From positions 124,001 to 188,000 of the forward strand of contig NZ_FNNC01000002.1 in NCBI RefSeq assembly GCF_900106595.1: a stretch of DNA of 64,000 nt, written 5' to 3'. The notes beneath the pieces are model-generated. The model ran no database searches. It was not told where the DNA came from and saw nothing but the letters and a program-made list of their open reading frames with translations. Origin of the DNA: Marinococcus luteus (GTDB lineage Bacteria; Bacillota; Bacilli; Bacillales; Marinococcaceae). How positions within the stretch are numbered: position 1 is the first letter of the stretch; each line of letters opens with the position of its first letter. Shown here piece by piece: positions 26,251 to 34,732 of the stretch. Made by a program: the position numbers and the translations under genes.

Positions 26251-26787
26251 ATGCGTATACAAAAAATTATTTATACGGCTTTATTTGCAGCAATTATCGC
26301 AGCTTTAGGCATTGTCCCGCCAATTCCGCTTCCTTTCAGTCCCGTACCAATTACCCTGCAGACCCTCGGTGTCATGCTTGCAGGCTCTCTGCTCGGTGCG
26401 AGATACGGCGGCCTCAGTATACTGCTGTTTGTCGTACTTGTGATGATAGGGCTGCCGCTTTTGTCCGGCGGACGCGGCGGGGCCGGTGTATTATTCGGCG
26501 CGAGCGGCGGCTATATTCTGAGCTGGCCGATCGGGGCATTTATCATTGGCTGGATCGCCCATTCTTTCAGGAAACCGTCGTTTCCAAAGTATTTGTTTGC
26601 TAATATTGTAGGCGGTATTCTCGTCATTTATGCCGGCGGGGTTACTTATTTATCGTTTTTAATAAACATACCGTGGACCACTGCCGCCATTCAGGCACTC
26701 GCTTTTCTCCCGGGGGATATTTTTAAAGCGGTCGTTGCCGGCTTTGTAGCAGTCAGGCTGAACAAGCAGCATAAAATCAGGCTGTAA
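26251..26787 (+). CDS. bioY: Biotin transporter S component BioY
   Basis: A 178-residue ECF-transporter substrate-binding membrane protein for biotin with six predicted spans. Typical features are the N-terminal YTALFAAIIAALG, PFSPVPITLQTLGVMLAGSLLG with the conserved Pro-Val-Pro-x-T-Leu-Gln motif, and SGGRGGAGVLFGASGGYI. GAGGTGA precedes the ATG. It leads an operon with an acyl-CoA ligase and a thiolase, the same set as yhfU-yhfT-yhfS in B. subtilis, where biotin status controls expression. The ECF energising module is not in this window. Confidence 0.94.
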   Translation: MRIQKIIYTALFAAIIAALGIVPPIPLPFSPVPITLQTLGVMLAGSLLGARYGGLSILLFVVLVMIGLPLLSGGRGGAGVLFGASGGYILSWPIGAFIIGWIAHSFRKPSFPKYLFANIVGGILVIYAGGVTYLSFLINIPWTTAAIQALAFLPGDIFKAVVAGFVAVRLNKQHKIRL

Positions 26788-26806
26788 TGCCGAAAGGAGG
26801 GTCCCC

Positions 26807-28225
26807 ATGATCGGCCAGGCCATCGCCCGGTACGCCGCTTCTGATCCTGCCCGGACGGCGGTCGAATACTCGGATCATTCAATAAGCTGGCGCGAACTGC
26901 AGGAAACCATTGACCGCCGGCGGAATCAGCTGCATGCAGCTGCCGGGCCGCTTTTTCAAAAGCAGATTGCTTTTGCGCTTCAGGATCCTCTGGAGCAGCT
27001 GTATATGTTTTTTGCGGTCGTGTCCGGAGGCGGCATTGCTGTTCCAGTGGATGAAGCGATGGACAGTGACACGAAAGCTTCTCTTCTTTCCTCTTCCAGG
27101 CCCGGCCTTTTTATCGCAGACACTGAAGCAGCCGGGCTGCCGGTGCCTTCATTGACGCTTGCAGACGTTAGTGGAGCTGAGTCATATCCCTCTGCGTTCG
27201 CTTCGTTCTGCGAAGAAACCGATTTGTTTTACGGTGCCTGCACGTCGGGCACCTCCGGGAGGCCAAAGGTATGCCTGCGGAGCCACCGTTCCTGGCTGAA
27301 AAGCTTTGAGGCCGACGAGCAGCTTTTTCCGTTTCAGGACGACGAACGTGTCCTGATCACCGGAAAGCTGTCCCACTCTCTCTTTTTGTACGGTGCCGTC
27401 CGTATGCTCGAACACGGCCACACTGTTATTCTGCCCGTCCGGCACTCCCCCCGGGTGTTTGACCGGATGGTGGACGAGCAGCAGATCACGGTATTGTACG
27501 CTGTGCCTACAACGCTCCGCTGGCTTCTCAGCCACTCCTTTCTCCCTTCTCCCTCGGTCAGACTGATCATCACGGGAGGGGAAAAATGGTTCCCGGCGGA
27601 TAATCAAAAAACATTCGCCCGCTTTCCCTCAGCTGAGCTGTATGAATTCTACGGCAGCGCGGAAACCAGCTTTATCAGCGCCTTAAACCACCGCGAGGAA
27701 CAGGTCAGCTCTTCCTGCACCGGCCGTCTGTTTCCCATGGTGGAAGCCGAGTCCTCCACGGACTCCGGGGAATTAGTCGTAACAAGCCCGTTTTTATTCA
27801 GCGGCTATGCCGGAGATGCACCCTTTCATCCCCCCCATTCGGTTGCCACCGGAGATATTGGCTCCGTCGATGAGGAAGGCTTTCTTTATGTTACCGGCCG
27901 CCGGAGCGGAAAGATCGTCAGCCGCGGTCGCAATATTTATGCTGAAGAAATTGAACAGGTGCTCATGAGTCATCCGGATGTTGACCGGGCAGTTGTTTTT
28001 GGCGCTCATGATACTTTTCAGGGGGAAAAGGTTGCTGCGCTGTATACCGGAAGGGCTGCCCCCGGAAAACTGCGGGCACACTGCCGGCAGCAGCTGCCCG
28101 CTTATAAAATACCTGCGTGCCAATACATAGACCGTCTTCCGGTGCTTGGCAGCGGCAAAGTCGACCGGCCGGGCGCACAGAAATATTACGAAGCCTTATC
28201 AAAGGAGAACGGTAATGATGCCTGA
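26807..28225 (+). CDS. yhfT: AMP-dependent acyl-CoA ligase (YhfT-like)
   Basis: A 472-residue member of the ANL superfamily, activating a carboxylic acid through an acyl-adenylate to its CoA thioester. Core motifs are complete: A3 TSGTSGRPK (about 150), A5 EFYGSAETS (about 285), A7/A8 ATGDIGSVDEEGFLYVTGRRSGKIVSRG, and the A10 lysine in GSGKVDRPG. AAAGGAGG precedes the ATG; it overlaps the thiolase by 11 bases. Substrate unknown; the bioY linkage suggests a pimelate-like or fatty acid precursor, which is only an inference. Confidence 0.9.
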   Translation: MIGQAIARYAASDPARTAVEYSDHSISWRELQETIDRRRNQLHAAAGPLFQKQIAFALQDPLEQLYMFFAVVSGGGIAVPVDEAMDSDTKASLLSSSRPGLFIADTEAAGLPVPSLTLADVSGAESYPSAFASFCEETDLFYGACTSGTSGRPKVCLRSHRSWLKSFEADEQLFPFQDDERVLITGKLSHSLFLYGAVRMLEHGHTVILPVRHSPRVFDRMVDEQQITVLYAVPTTLRWLLSHSFLPSPSVRLIITGGEKWFPADNQKTFARFPSAELYEFYGSAETSFISALNHREEQVSSSCTGRLFPMVEAESSTDSGELVVTSPFLFSGYAGDAPFHPPHSVATGDIGSVDEEGFLYVTGRRSGKIVSRGRNIYAEEIEQVLMSHPDVDRAVVFGAHDTFQGEKVAALYTGRAAPGKLRAHCRQQLPAYKIPACQYIDRLPVLGSGKVDRPGAQKYYEALSKENGNDA

Positions 28226-29363
28226 GCCAGTCTATATCATTGACGCAAAACGGAGCCCCGTACATCATGTGAACGGGGCGTTTTCCCAATTGGAGCCGGA
28301 ACAGCTGACGGCTCCGCTGTACAAGCATTTTCAGGTTCATCACGGGATACAAGGCCGGGTGCCGGCGGACGAAGTATTTATGGGAAATGCAGTTGGTCCG
28401 GGCGGTAACCTTGCCCGGCTCAGTCTGCTTGAAGCCGGATATGATACGTCTGTTCCCGGCGTAACGGTGGACCGTCAGTGCGGTTCCGGCCTTGAAGCTG
28501 TGCATCAGGGCTTCCGGCATCTGCAGGCCGGCGCGGCGGATACTGTTCTTGCCGGCGGGGTCGAAAGCACAAGCCGGGCCCCAAAACGTTCCTTTTTCGC
28601 CTCGGAAGCCTATCCGGTTTCCTCCACACAGGAAAGAGCCCGCTTTTCCCCAAAGTTTATTGGAGATCCTGATATGGGGGAAGCCGCGGAAACGGTAGCG
28701 GAAGCTTACAGCATTTCCCGCGCAGATCAGGACGCCTTTGCCGAACGCAGCTACAGGCTTTCATGGGAGGAAGCAGCAAAACCGGATATTTCCCGGGAAA
28801 TCATTCCGGTGGGCACCATCCAGGCAGACGCTGAACTTCGTTCTCCAGATAAAATGTCCAAAATCATCCGCCGGGCGCCATCTGTTTTTCAGGAACATGG
28901 CACGGTCACCGCCGCCAACTCCTCCCGGATCAGTGACGGGGCGGCACTCACTCTGATGGCCACCCAATCCTCCTGCCGGCGGCACGGGCTCGAGCCTGCG
29001 CTTGAAATCATCGATGCCGCCGCAGTTGGCGTTGATCCGACTATGCCGGGAATTGGCCCGGTACCTGCTGTCGAACGGCTGCTTGAGCGGAATCGTTTGT
29101 CTGTACGGGACGTTTCCATATGGGAATGCAATGAAGCATTTGCCTCCCAGGTGCTTGCCTCCACCTTTCAACTCGGCATTCCGCCTGAGCGGCTGAATAT
29201 AGCCGGCGGCGCCATCGCCCAGGGACATCCGTACGGCGCTTCGGGAGCGATTCTCATTGCGCGGTTGATGCGGCTGATGCAAAACGGCAATCTTCCGCTA
29301 GGAGTAGCCATGATCGGGATTGGAGGCGGGCTTGGGCTCGCCAGCCTGTACCGGCTCGTATAA
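28215..29363 (+). CDS. yhfS: Thiolase-family acyl-CoA acyltransferase (YhfS-like), second catalytic Cys absent
   Basis: A 382-residue thiolase-fold protein. The acyl-accepting Cys is in DRQCGSGLEAV (about residue 89), NEAFASQ and the catalytic His in GGAIAQGHPYGASG are present. At the C-terminal position where thiolases have CIGGG, this protein reads GIGGG, so the second catalytic Cys is missing. It may be a thiolase-like enzyme with altered chemistry. Start ATG at 28215 has AAAGGAG seven bases upstream and overlaps the ligase stop, indicating coupling. Last gene of the bioY operon. Confidence 0.88.
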   Translation: MMPEPVYIIDAKRSPVHHVNGAFSQLEPEQLTAPLYKHFQVHHGIQGRVPADEVFMGNAVGPGGNLARLSLLEAGYDTSVPGVTVDRQCGSGLEAVHQGFRHLQAGAADTVLAGGVESTSRAPKRSFFASEAYPVSSTQERARFSPKFIGDPDMGEAAETVAEAYSISRADQDAFAERSYRLSWEEAAKPDISREIIPVGTIQADAELRSPDKMSKIIRRAPSVFQEHGTVTAANSSRISDGAALTLMATQSSCRRHGLEPALEIIDAAAVGVDPTMPGIGPVPAVERLLERNRLSVRDVSIWECNEAFASQVLASTFQLGIPPERLNIAGGAIAQGHPYGASGAILIARLMRLMQNGNLPLGVAMIGIGGGLGLASLYRLV

Positions 29364-29367
29364 TAGA

Positions 29368-29409
29368 AAAAGCCTGCACTCATCAAAGGATGAATGCAGG
29401 CTTTCTTTT
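29368..29409. terminator. Bidirectional terminator after the thiolase
   Basis: Long stem AAAGCCTGCA / TGCAGGCTTT extended by TCATC / GATGA with one mismatch and an AAAG loop. TTTCTTTTT follows on the plus strand and TTTTTC on the minus strand, so it also ends the minus-strand DASS/pseudogene transcript. Confidence 0.85.
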
Positions 29410-29631
29410 TACTGCAGCACAGAACGCAGCAGCGTATCAAGATTGTTTTTTGCTTCAAAGCCAATACAAGGAATCTCAGGCAGCTGCACATAACCATTTT
29501 CCACCGTATAGTCACCGGCAAATCCGCCAAATGGCTCAAAGACGCCAGGATAGGATTCGTTACCGCCAAGACCGAGTCCGGATATCCGATTTGATCGGTA
29601 CCGCCTGCTCTTCTACTTGAACAATTTTCAC
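29409..29631 (-). pseudogene. Enolase-superfamily (mandelate racemase/muconate cycloisomerase-like) gene remnant
   Basis: The minus strand has a good ribosome site (AAGGAGG) and GTG start at 29631 reading VKIVQVEEQAVPIKSDIR, the start of an enolase-superfamily enzyme. That frame soon stops. From about 29578 a different frame reads GLGLGGNESYPG, then YTVENGYVQLPEIP and IGFEAKNNLDTLLRSVLQ to a TAA at 29409, which looks like the C-terminus of the same superfamily. The roughly 300 residues in between, with all metal ligands, are gone: an internal deletion plus frame change. It lies just downstream of the DASS transporter, so the intact gene was probably co-transcribed and acted on the transported acid. 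Confidence 0.6.
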
Positions 29632-29643
29632 GACGGCTCCTCC

Positions 29644-31350
29644 TTAATTGTTGCGGAACGAGTCGGGTACGGTAGTCAGGTCAATGCCCCAAAGTGTTGG
29701 CAGAACTGAGTATACTAATACTGTAATCAGTATAATGGCGATGATATTCAGCCAGAACCCGTTCTTCACCATGTCGATAATCCGGATTTTTCCGCTCCCG
29801 AAAATAATGGCGTTTGGCGGTGTACCAACCGGCAGCATAAACGCACAGTTTGCAGCCATGGCACAAGGCACCATCAGCGCGAACGGGTGAACCTGGATCG
29901 CGAGTGCCAGAGAGGCTACCAGCGGGATGATCATGGTTCCTGTCGCTGTGTTGGACGTGATCTCTGTTAAGAACAACACGAGCGTGGCAGAAACAAGAAT
30001 AACGAGGATGATATTTACCCCTTCAAGAATAGTTAAGCTGTTACCGATCCACTCGGCAAGGTCGGTGTTACTAAAGCCGGCAGCAATCGCAAGACCGCCC
30101 CCGAACAACAGCAGAATGCCCCATGGAATCTCTCTGGAGTCTTTCCAGACGAGCACCCGCGGGTCTTCCTGTTCTTTTGTAGCAGGGATCAAAAACAACA
30201 GCACCGTGGCGATCATGGCAATACCACCGTCGCTGAGGCCGGAAATGCCAACCACGTTCTCCCAGAAAAAGGAACGCGTAATCCACATCACAGCCGCAAA
30301 TACGAATACTGCCATTACAATTTTTTCTTCATATTTCATTGCACCGAGTTTCGTTCTTTCCGATTGAATCATGTCCCGGCCGCCCGGAATAGTCGAAAAG
30401 CCGACATTGTAGACAAAACGAGTCAGATAGAACCAAACCAATAATAAAAATACAGCTACGATCGGCGCACCGAACATAATCCACTGGGCAAAGGAAATCT
30501 GCTGGCCGAAGAGCTCTTCTGACTGCGCGGCCAGAATGCTGAGCGGCGGCGTCCCGATCAGTGTACCAAGCCCGCCGACCGTTCCCGCGTAACCAACACC
30601 GAAAATAAGCGCTTTTTCGAATTTTTTCACTTCTTTTTCGGAATCCTGCTCACCTTTGAGGGCTTCCGACACCTGGTACGTAATTGCAAGTGCAATTGGA
30701 AGCATCATCATGGTTGACGCTGTATTGGACACCCACATGGACAAGAAGCCTGTGGCGACCATAAAGCCGAGAATAATCCGATTGGTGCTTGTTCCAATCA
30801 CCGCGATGATAAACAGCGCGATTCTCTTATGTAGGTTCCATTTCTCCATTGCATAGGCAATAAAGAAACCACCTAAGAACAAGAAGATAATATCGTTACC
30901 GTAAGCAGAAACGACAGTGTCTCCGTCCAGTGCCCCGGTAATCGGCAGAAGGACAATCGGCAAAAGCGACGTTGCCGGGATCGGGATCGCTTCTGTAATC
31001 CACCAGGTGGCAATCCAAAGCGTGGTGGCAAGTACTGCTTTTCCTTCATAGCTGAGCCCTGAAGGATCCAAAAACAACATTGTAATTAGAAATAATAATG
31101 GCCCTAAAATAAGTCCTACGAGCTGAGGACGTTTGTAGGAAGGGTCCTGCCCTCCGCTGTCTCCTCCGTCGTCTCCTCCTCCACCGTCGCTGCCGCTGCT
31201 TTTATTACGGCCTGCGGTAGAAGGATCCTGTATTTCCTCTTCCTTGTGACGCTTTGGCGACCGGTCCGTCTGAAACACATTCAGCAGTTTCTTCGTCTGC
31301 CTGTGGGAGTTCCACAATGTTTTCCAGCCGGAAGCAACCGTATTCTTCAT
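29644..31350 (-). CDS. DASS/SLC13-family sodium:dicarboxylate (anion) symporter
   Basis: A 568-residue transporter. Both SNT motifs of the family are present: SNTASTMMMLPIAL and SNTATGTMIIPLVAS, plus GNDIIFLFLGGFFIAYAM and the C-terminal LPVGTPPNAIIFGSG. It carries di- or tricarboxylates with sodium. An unusual cytosolic N-terminal extension of about 75 residues precedes the first membrane span, with a Gly/Asp/Ser-rich stretch at about residues 51-68. The ATG at 31350 is preferred for AGAGGTG upstream; a GTG three codons earlier lies in that site. The two-component genes upstream on the same strand probably control it. Confidence 0.92.
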   Translation of the reverse strand: MKNTVASGWKTLWNSHRQTKKLLNVFQTDRSPKRHKEEEIQDPSTAGRNKSSGSDGGGGDDGGDSGGQDPSYKRPQLVGLILGPLLFLITMLFLDPSGLSYEGKAVLATTLWIATWWITEAIPIPATSLLPIVLLPITGALDGDTVVSAYGNDIIFLFLGGFFIAYAMEKWNLHKRIALFIIAVIGTSTNRIILGFMVATGFLSMWVSNTASTMMMLPIALAITYQVSEALKGEQDSEKEVKKFEKALIFGVGYAGTVGGLGTLIGTPPLSILAAQSEELFGQQISFAQWIMFGAPIVAVFLLLVWFYLTRFVYNVGFSTIPGGRDMIQSERTKLGAMKYEEKIVMAVFVFAAVMWITRSFFWENVVGISGLSDGGIAMIATVLLFLIPATKEQEDPRVLVWKDSREIPWGILLLFGGGLAIAAGFSNTDLAEWIGNSLTILEGVNIILVILVSATLVLFLTEITSNTATGTMIIPLVASLALAIQVHPFALMVPCAMAANCAFMLPVGTPPNAIIFGSGKIRIIDMVKNGFWLNIIAIILITVLVYSVLPTLWGIDLTTVPDSFRNN

Positions 31351-31375
31351 CCTTCTCACCTCTTTTTCAGATTAT

Positions 31376-31389
31376 TGAAAGCGCTTGCT
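31376..31389. promoter_or_regulatory. Degenerate cre-like box upstream of the DASS transporter
   Basis: TGAAAGCGCTTGCT matches the cre consensus at 12 of 14 positions and lies 26-39 bases upstream of the transporter start. Given the better cre boxes elsewhere in the window, CcpA control is plausible but not certain. Confidence 0.35.
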
Positions 31390-31413
31390 GACTAATATAA
31401 TAAAGTTTTGATT

Positions 31414-31458
31414 CTTTGTATACATTTTGTAAGTAAGCACACACTTTTGTAAACAAAG
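31414..31458. promoter_or_regulatory. Long-spaced inverted repeat, candidate response-regulator site
   Basis: CTTTGTATAC (31414-31423) and GTAAACAAAG (31449-31458) are inverted copies with one mismatch, separated by 25 bases. The minus strand also shows TTTACAAAA and TTACAAAA repeats in the same stretch. It lies 60-110 bases upstream of the DASS transporter, the usual place for a CitB/DcuR-type activator site. Confidence 0.4.
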
Positions 31459-31483
31459 TAACCAAAACTGACAGCCCTTTTCC

Positions 31484-32194
31484 TTACTTTTCCATCCAGT
31501 CTTTGAGTATTTCACCTTGTTCCGGGGGCATCGTGTACTGCTGCAGCGGCCTGCCGCTTCCCGCATAATTCATCGTTATTTTAAGCACCCCTTCTCCTTC
31601 CAGAAAAGCAAGGTACTTCCGCACGGACACTCTCGATATGCCCGTGCTTTCTGCGAGTCCCTGCGTCGTAAAGGTACTGCCGGCATGCTGCAGAATTTCT
31701 TCGCCGACAATCCGGAAGGTTTCTGTGGTCAGGCCCTTGGGCAGCTCATGCTCCTCCTGCGTGCCCTTGTTGGCTAAAAACAGCTGATCCACATCTTCCT
31801 GTCCCCATTCCTTTTTCGTTCCGGACGCTTTCTGCCATTCCTTTACATTGATTAACGCTTCCCGGAAACGCTCAAAATGAAACGGTTTAATCAGGTAATC
31901 CGTACAGCCAAGCCGTTTGGCCCGCTGCAGGGACGAGGTGTCGTTGGCCGATGTAATTGCAATCACGTCCACCGGGATTTGTTCTTTTCGCAGCTCCTCT
32001 AAAAGATCAAGGCCGTTTTCTTTATTTAAATACACGTCCAAAAGCACAATATCAATCGCTTCTGCACGAAGCATCTCTTTTGCTTTTGTCAGGTTTTCCG
32101 CATGCCCCGCTACGTCAAACCCGGGAACGCGTTCGACATACATGCGGTTAAATTTAGCTACCATCGGGTCATCTTCGACCATTAATACTCTCAT
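31484..32194 (-). CDS. CitB/DcuR-type response regulator
   Basis: A 236-residue regulator: receiver domain with EDD, phospho-acceptor Asp in IVLLDVYLNKENG and Lys in DYLIKPFHFERF; C-terminal helix-turn-helix with TTQGLAESTGISRVSVRKYLAFLEGEG. The start at 32194 (GGGAG upstream) is one base after the kinase stop; in-frame codons upstream lie inside the kinase gene. It belongs to the same family as the regulator at 10525, and the neighbouring target is again a carboxylate transporter. Confidence 0.92.
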   Translation of the reverse strand: MRVLMVEDDPMVAKFNRMYVERVPGFDVAGHAENLTKAKEMLRAEAIDIVLLDVYLNKENGLDLLEELRKEQIPVDVIAITSANDTSSLQRAKRLGCTDYLIKPFHFERFREALINVKEWQKASGTKKEWGQEDVDQLFLANKGTQEEHELPKGLTTETFRIVGEEILQHAGSTFTTQGLAESTGISRVSVRKYLAFLEGEGVLKITMNYAGSGRPLQQYTMPPEQGEILKDWMEK

Positions 32195-32195
32195 T

Positions 32196-33806
32196 TCAGT
32201 TCTCCCTCTCCATTGGTATCTGTACGTCAAAGGCTGTCCCTTCCCCCGGGTGGGAATCGATAAACACTTCTGCTTCCAGCGTGTCGAGGGAACGCTTCGT
32301 ATTGTACATGCCAAAGCCCCGGCCTTCACCTTTCGTGGAGTACCCCCGTTCAAACAGTTCTGCCTGGGTCTTCTCGTCCATTCCCCGTCCGTTATCTTCG
32401 ATTTGAAAGCCGAGATAGCTGTTTTCTTCGTAAATATGCATAAACAAATGAGGGGACGGCGTATGCTTCATCGCGTCACGGGCATTATCGATCAGATTAC
32501 CGATAATCGTGATCATATGATCGGTCCATTCAGGATCAGCCATCGCCGGCCACATCCCGCTTCCCGACAGCTCCACTTCGATGCCGTTTTCCTGCAGGTT
32601 GGATATTTTATTCATTAAATATCCAGCAAGCACCGGATCCTTTACGTACGCGGTCACCCATCCGACCTCCTGGCGGTAGTTGCTTGAAATGCTCATCACA
32701 TAGTCATCGAGCTCTTCATACGACTCCGTCTGGATCATGGCCGAAATTACGTGAAGCTTGTTCATAAATTCATGGGACTGGGCCCTAAGCGTCTCTGCAT
32801 AGGTTCTGGCCCCGGACAGCTGCTCGACGAGCCGCGTCAGCTCGTCTTTGTTGCGGAAAGTAGCCACGGCTCCGAGCAGGGTCGTATTCGAAACAACCGG
32901 CATGCAGCTCACAATAATTTCTACATCATTCAGCTGCTGGACCTGGTCGAGCTCCTGCTCTTTTGTCTGCAGCACCCTTTTCAGAAGGGAATCGGCAAAG
33001 AAATGAGATATATCTTTCCCGATCGGGTCTTCTTCGGCGCCGGCTTCCGCGAACAGCTCCCTGGCCGCCTCGTTGGCCAGAATCACCGTGCCGCTGCTGT
33101 TGACGGCAAGTACGCCTTCCCGCACCGAGGACATAATTGCCTCCCGCTGTTCAAGCACCTGCGATATTTCAAGCGGCTCGAGTCCGTGCATCGTTTTTTT
33201 GATCCGTCGGGCCAGCCAGAAGGCCCCAATTACGCCGGCTGCCAGACCGATACCGCTGCCAAGCACCAGCGTCTGCTGGTCTGCCCAGATGTCTTCCTGA
33301 ATACTGTCAGTCAGAATGCCCACTGAGGTGACGCCGATCTGCTCTCCATTGTCCATCACCGGTACAAACGCCCGCATGGAAACACCAAGCGTCCCTTCGG
33401 CCGTGGATACGTATGTGCGGCCGTTTAAAGCTTCTCTCTCATCACCACCGGCGAACTCTTCCCCGATCCGGTCCTCACGCTGATGCGTATAACGCACGCT
33501 GTTCATATCCATAACGACCACATATTCCATATTCGTTGCTTCCTGTACTTCTTTTGTATATTCCTGCAAGCTGCCTCCCTGGTCTCCGGCCCGCAGTGCG
33601 TCAGCTGCTTCCGGCGAGCGGCTGACAGCCTCGGCAATATTCAATGCTTTATCCGCCTGCTGGTCCCGGACATCGTCGGCTGTGTCCACGGCAACGATGA
33701 TACCGGTAATACAAAGCGCGATCAGCATCACTGCAGAAATCAACAAGGTAATCCATGTTACGAGCTTTAACGGTTTAGTTCGCTTCTCCCCCACCATATC
33801 CCCCAT
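32196..33806 (-). CDS. CitA/DcuS-type sensor histidine kinase
   Basis: A 536-residue membrane kinase. TM1 is about residues 16-38, an extracytoplasmic PAS-like sensor follows, TM2 is about 178-200, then a cytoplasmic PAS domain, the Spo0B-type box with the phospho-acceptor His in AQSHEFMNKLHVISAM, and an HATPase domain (GNLIDNARDAM, DNGRGMDEK, GRGFGMYNTK). The overall plan matches the kinase at 8945. The start is uncertain: GTG 33809, ATG 33806 and ATG 33797 are possible and none has a well-placed ribosome site. It is followed at once by its regulator and then the DASS transporter. Confidence 0.9.
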   Translation of the reverse strand: MGDMVGEKRTKPLKLVTWITLLISAVMLIALCITGIIVAVDTADDVRDQQADKALNIAEAVSRSPEAADALRAGDQGGSLQEYTKEVQEATNMEYVVVMDMNSVRYTHQREDRIGEEFAGGDEREALNGRTYVSTAEGTLGVSMRAFVPVMDNGEQIGVTSVGILTDSIQEDIWADQQTLVLGSGIGLAAGVIGAFWLARRIKKTMHGLEPLEISQVLEQREAIMSSVREGVLAVNSSGTVILANEAARELFAEAGAEEDPIGKDISHFFADSLLKRVLQTKEQELDQVQQLNDVEIIVSCMPVVSNTTLLGAVATFRNKDELTRLVEQLSGARTYAETLRAQSHEFMNKLHVISAMIQTESYEELDDYVMSISSNYRQEVGWVTAYVKDPVLAGYLMNKISNLQENGIEVELSGSGMWPAMADPEWTDHMITIIGNLIDNARDAMKHTPSPHLFMHIYEENSYLGFQIEDNGRGMDEKTQAELFERGYSTKGEGRGFGMYNTKRSLDTLEAEVFIDSHPGEGTAFDVQIPMEREN

Positions 33807-33895
33807 CACTGCTGCAAATACTTATGTTTAATAACATGTTTATTATGCAGGGAGCAGCCAGTTTTTTCAAACGAAGGTGACAGCGGCTCCGGCTT

Positions 33896-34717
33896 TTATT
33901 TTGGCTGGCAGGTCGGGCAGTAGTAGCAGCGTCTTGAACCGGCAGTGAAGCGGATAATTTCCGTGCCGTCCAGCCGGCACGGCTGTCCGCCCCGGTTGAA
34001 CACCCAGTGCCGGTACTCGCTGTAAGTTTTCCCTTCTGCCTTTGCCTGCTCAACAACTGACTCATCAGTCGTTATTCCTTTCTGTTTATAGGAACGGTCT
34101 ATTAATACCAGCAGCTCTTCAGCCACCTTCCGGACCTGACCTTCACTTAAGTCTCCGGGCCGCTGATCCGGATAGACGCCGGCCGCAAACAGTATTTCGC
34201 TTCGCAGATAGTTACCGATGCCCCCGATAAAATGCTGATCAAGCAAAAGTGACGTCAAGCGCCGGTTCCGAAACTTTTTATCCAGGGCACGCTCCACAAT
34301 CATATCCACTGTTACTTTTTCGCTGAGAGGATCCGGTCCGACCCTGGAGACAAACGGGTGATCCCCGATTTCTTCTGTCGGCATAATTTCCACATCCGAG
34401 GCGCTGTACAACAGGGCGGACTGTTTTTCATTATGCAGGGCCAGCCGGAGCTTGCGGTTTGTTTTAGGATACGCGTAACTGTTTTTAACATACCATCTTC
34501 CGTACAGCTGATTGTGGGAATAAATGGTATAGCCGCTGCTCAAGTGGATGAGCATCGCTTTTCCCTTCGTGGCCACCTCATTGACCTCTGACCCCGAAAG
34601 CAGATTTTCGTAAGGCTTTAATCGTTCAAACGCCGTGTACATCTCGATGACCGGCCCTTTTTGCAGGGCTTTTTCCACTTTATCGGCTTCCCGCCGTATC
34701 TCTGGTCCTTCAGGCAT
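33896..34717 (-). CDS. nei: Endonuclease VIII / formamidopyrimidine-DNA glycosylase family
   Basis: A 273-residue base-excision repair enzyme that removes oxidised bases and nicks at abasic sites. The mature N-terminus PEGPEIRREADK supplies the catalytic Pro and Glu; the helix-two-turn-helix has FIGGIGNYLRSEILF; the C-terminal zinc finger has two cysteine pairs, Cys in QPCRLDG and GSRRCYYCPTC. PEGPEI and the length fit Nei rather than MutM. AAGGAG lies upstream. It starts 15 bases after the PrsW-like gene, so the two are probably co-transcribed. Confidence 0.92.
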   Translation of the reverse strand: MPEGPEIRREADKVEKALQKGPVIEMYTAFERLKPYENLLSGSEVNEVATKGKAMLIHLSSGYTIYSHNQLYGRWYVKNSYAYPKTNRKLRLALHNEKQSALLYSASDVEIMPTEEIGDHPFVSRVGPDPLSEKVTVDMIVERALDKKFRNRRLTSLLLDQHFIGGIGNYLRSEILFAAGVYPDQRPGDLSEGQVRKVAEELLVLIDRSYKQKGITTDESVVEQAKAEGKTYSEYRHWVFNRGGQPCRLDGTEIIRFTAGSRRCYYCPTCQPK

Positions 34718-34732
34718 GTCGCTGTTCGCTCC

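Noticed and set aside
28215-28225. Fusion or frameshift between the acyl-CoA ligase and thiolase
   Set aside because: Both proteins are complete with their own termini and the second has a ribosome site; the overlap is ordinary translational coupling.
32195-32353. N-terminal extension of the second CitB-type regulator
   Set aside because: The 53 extra residues lie inside the kinase gene in another frame; the receiver domain begins exactly at MRVLMVEDD.
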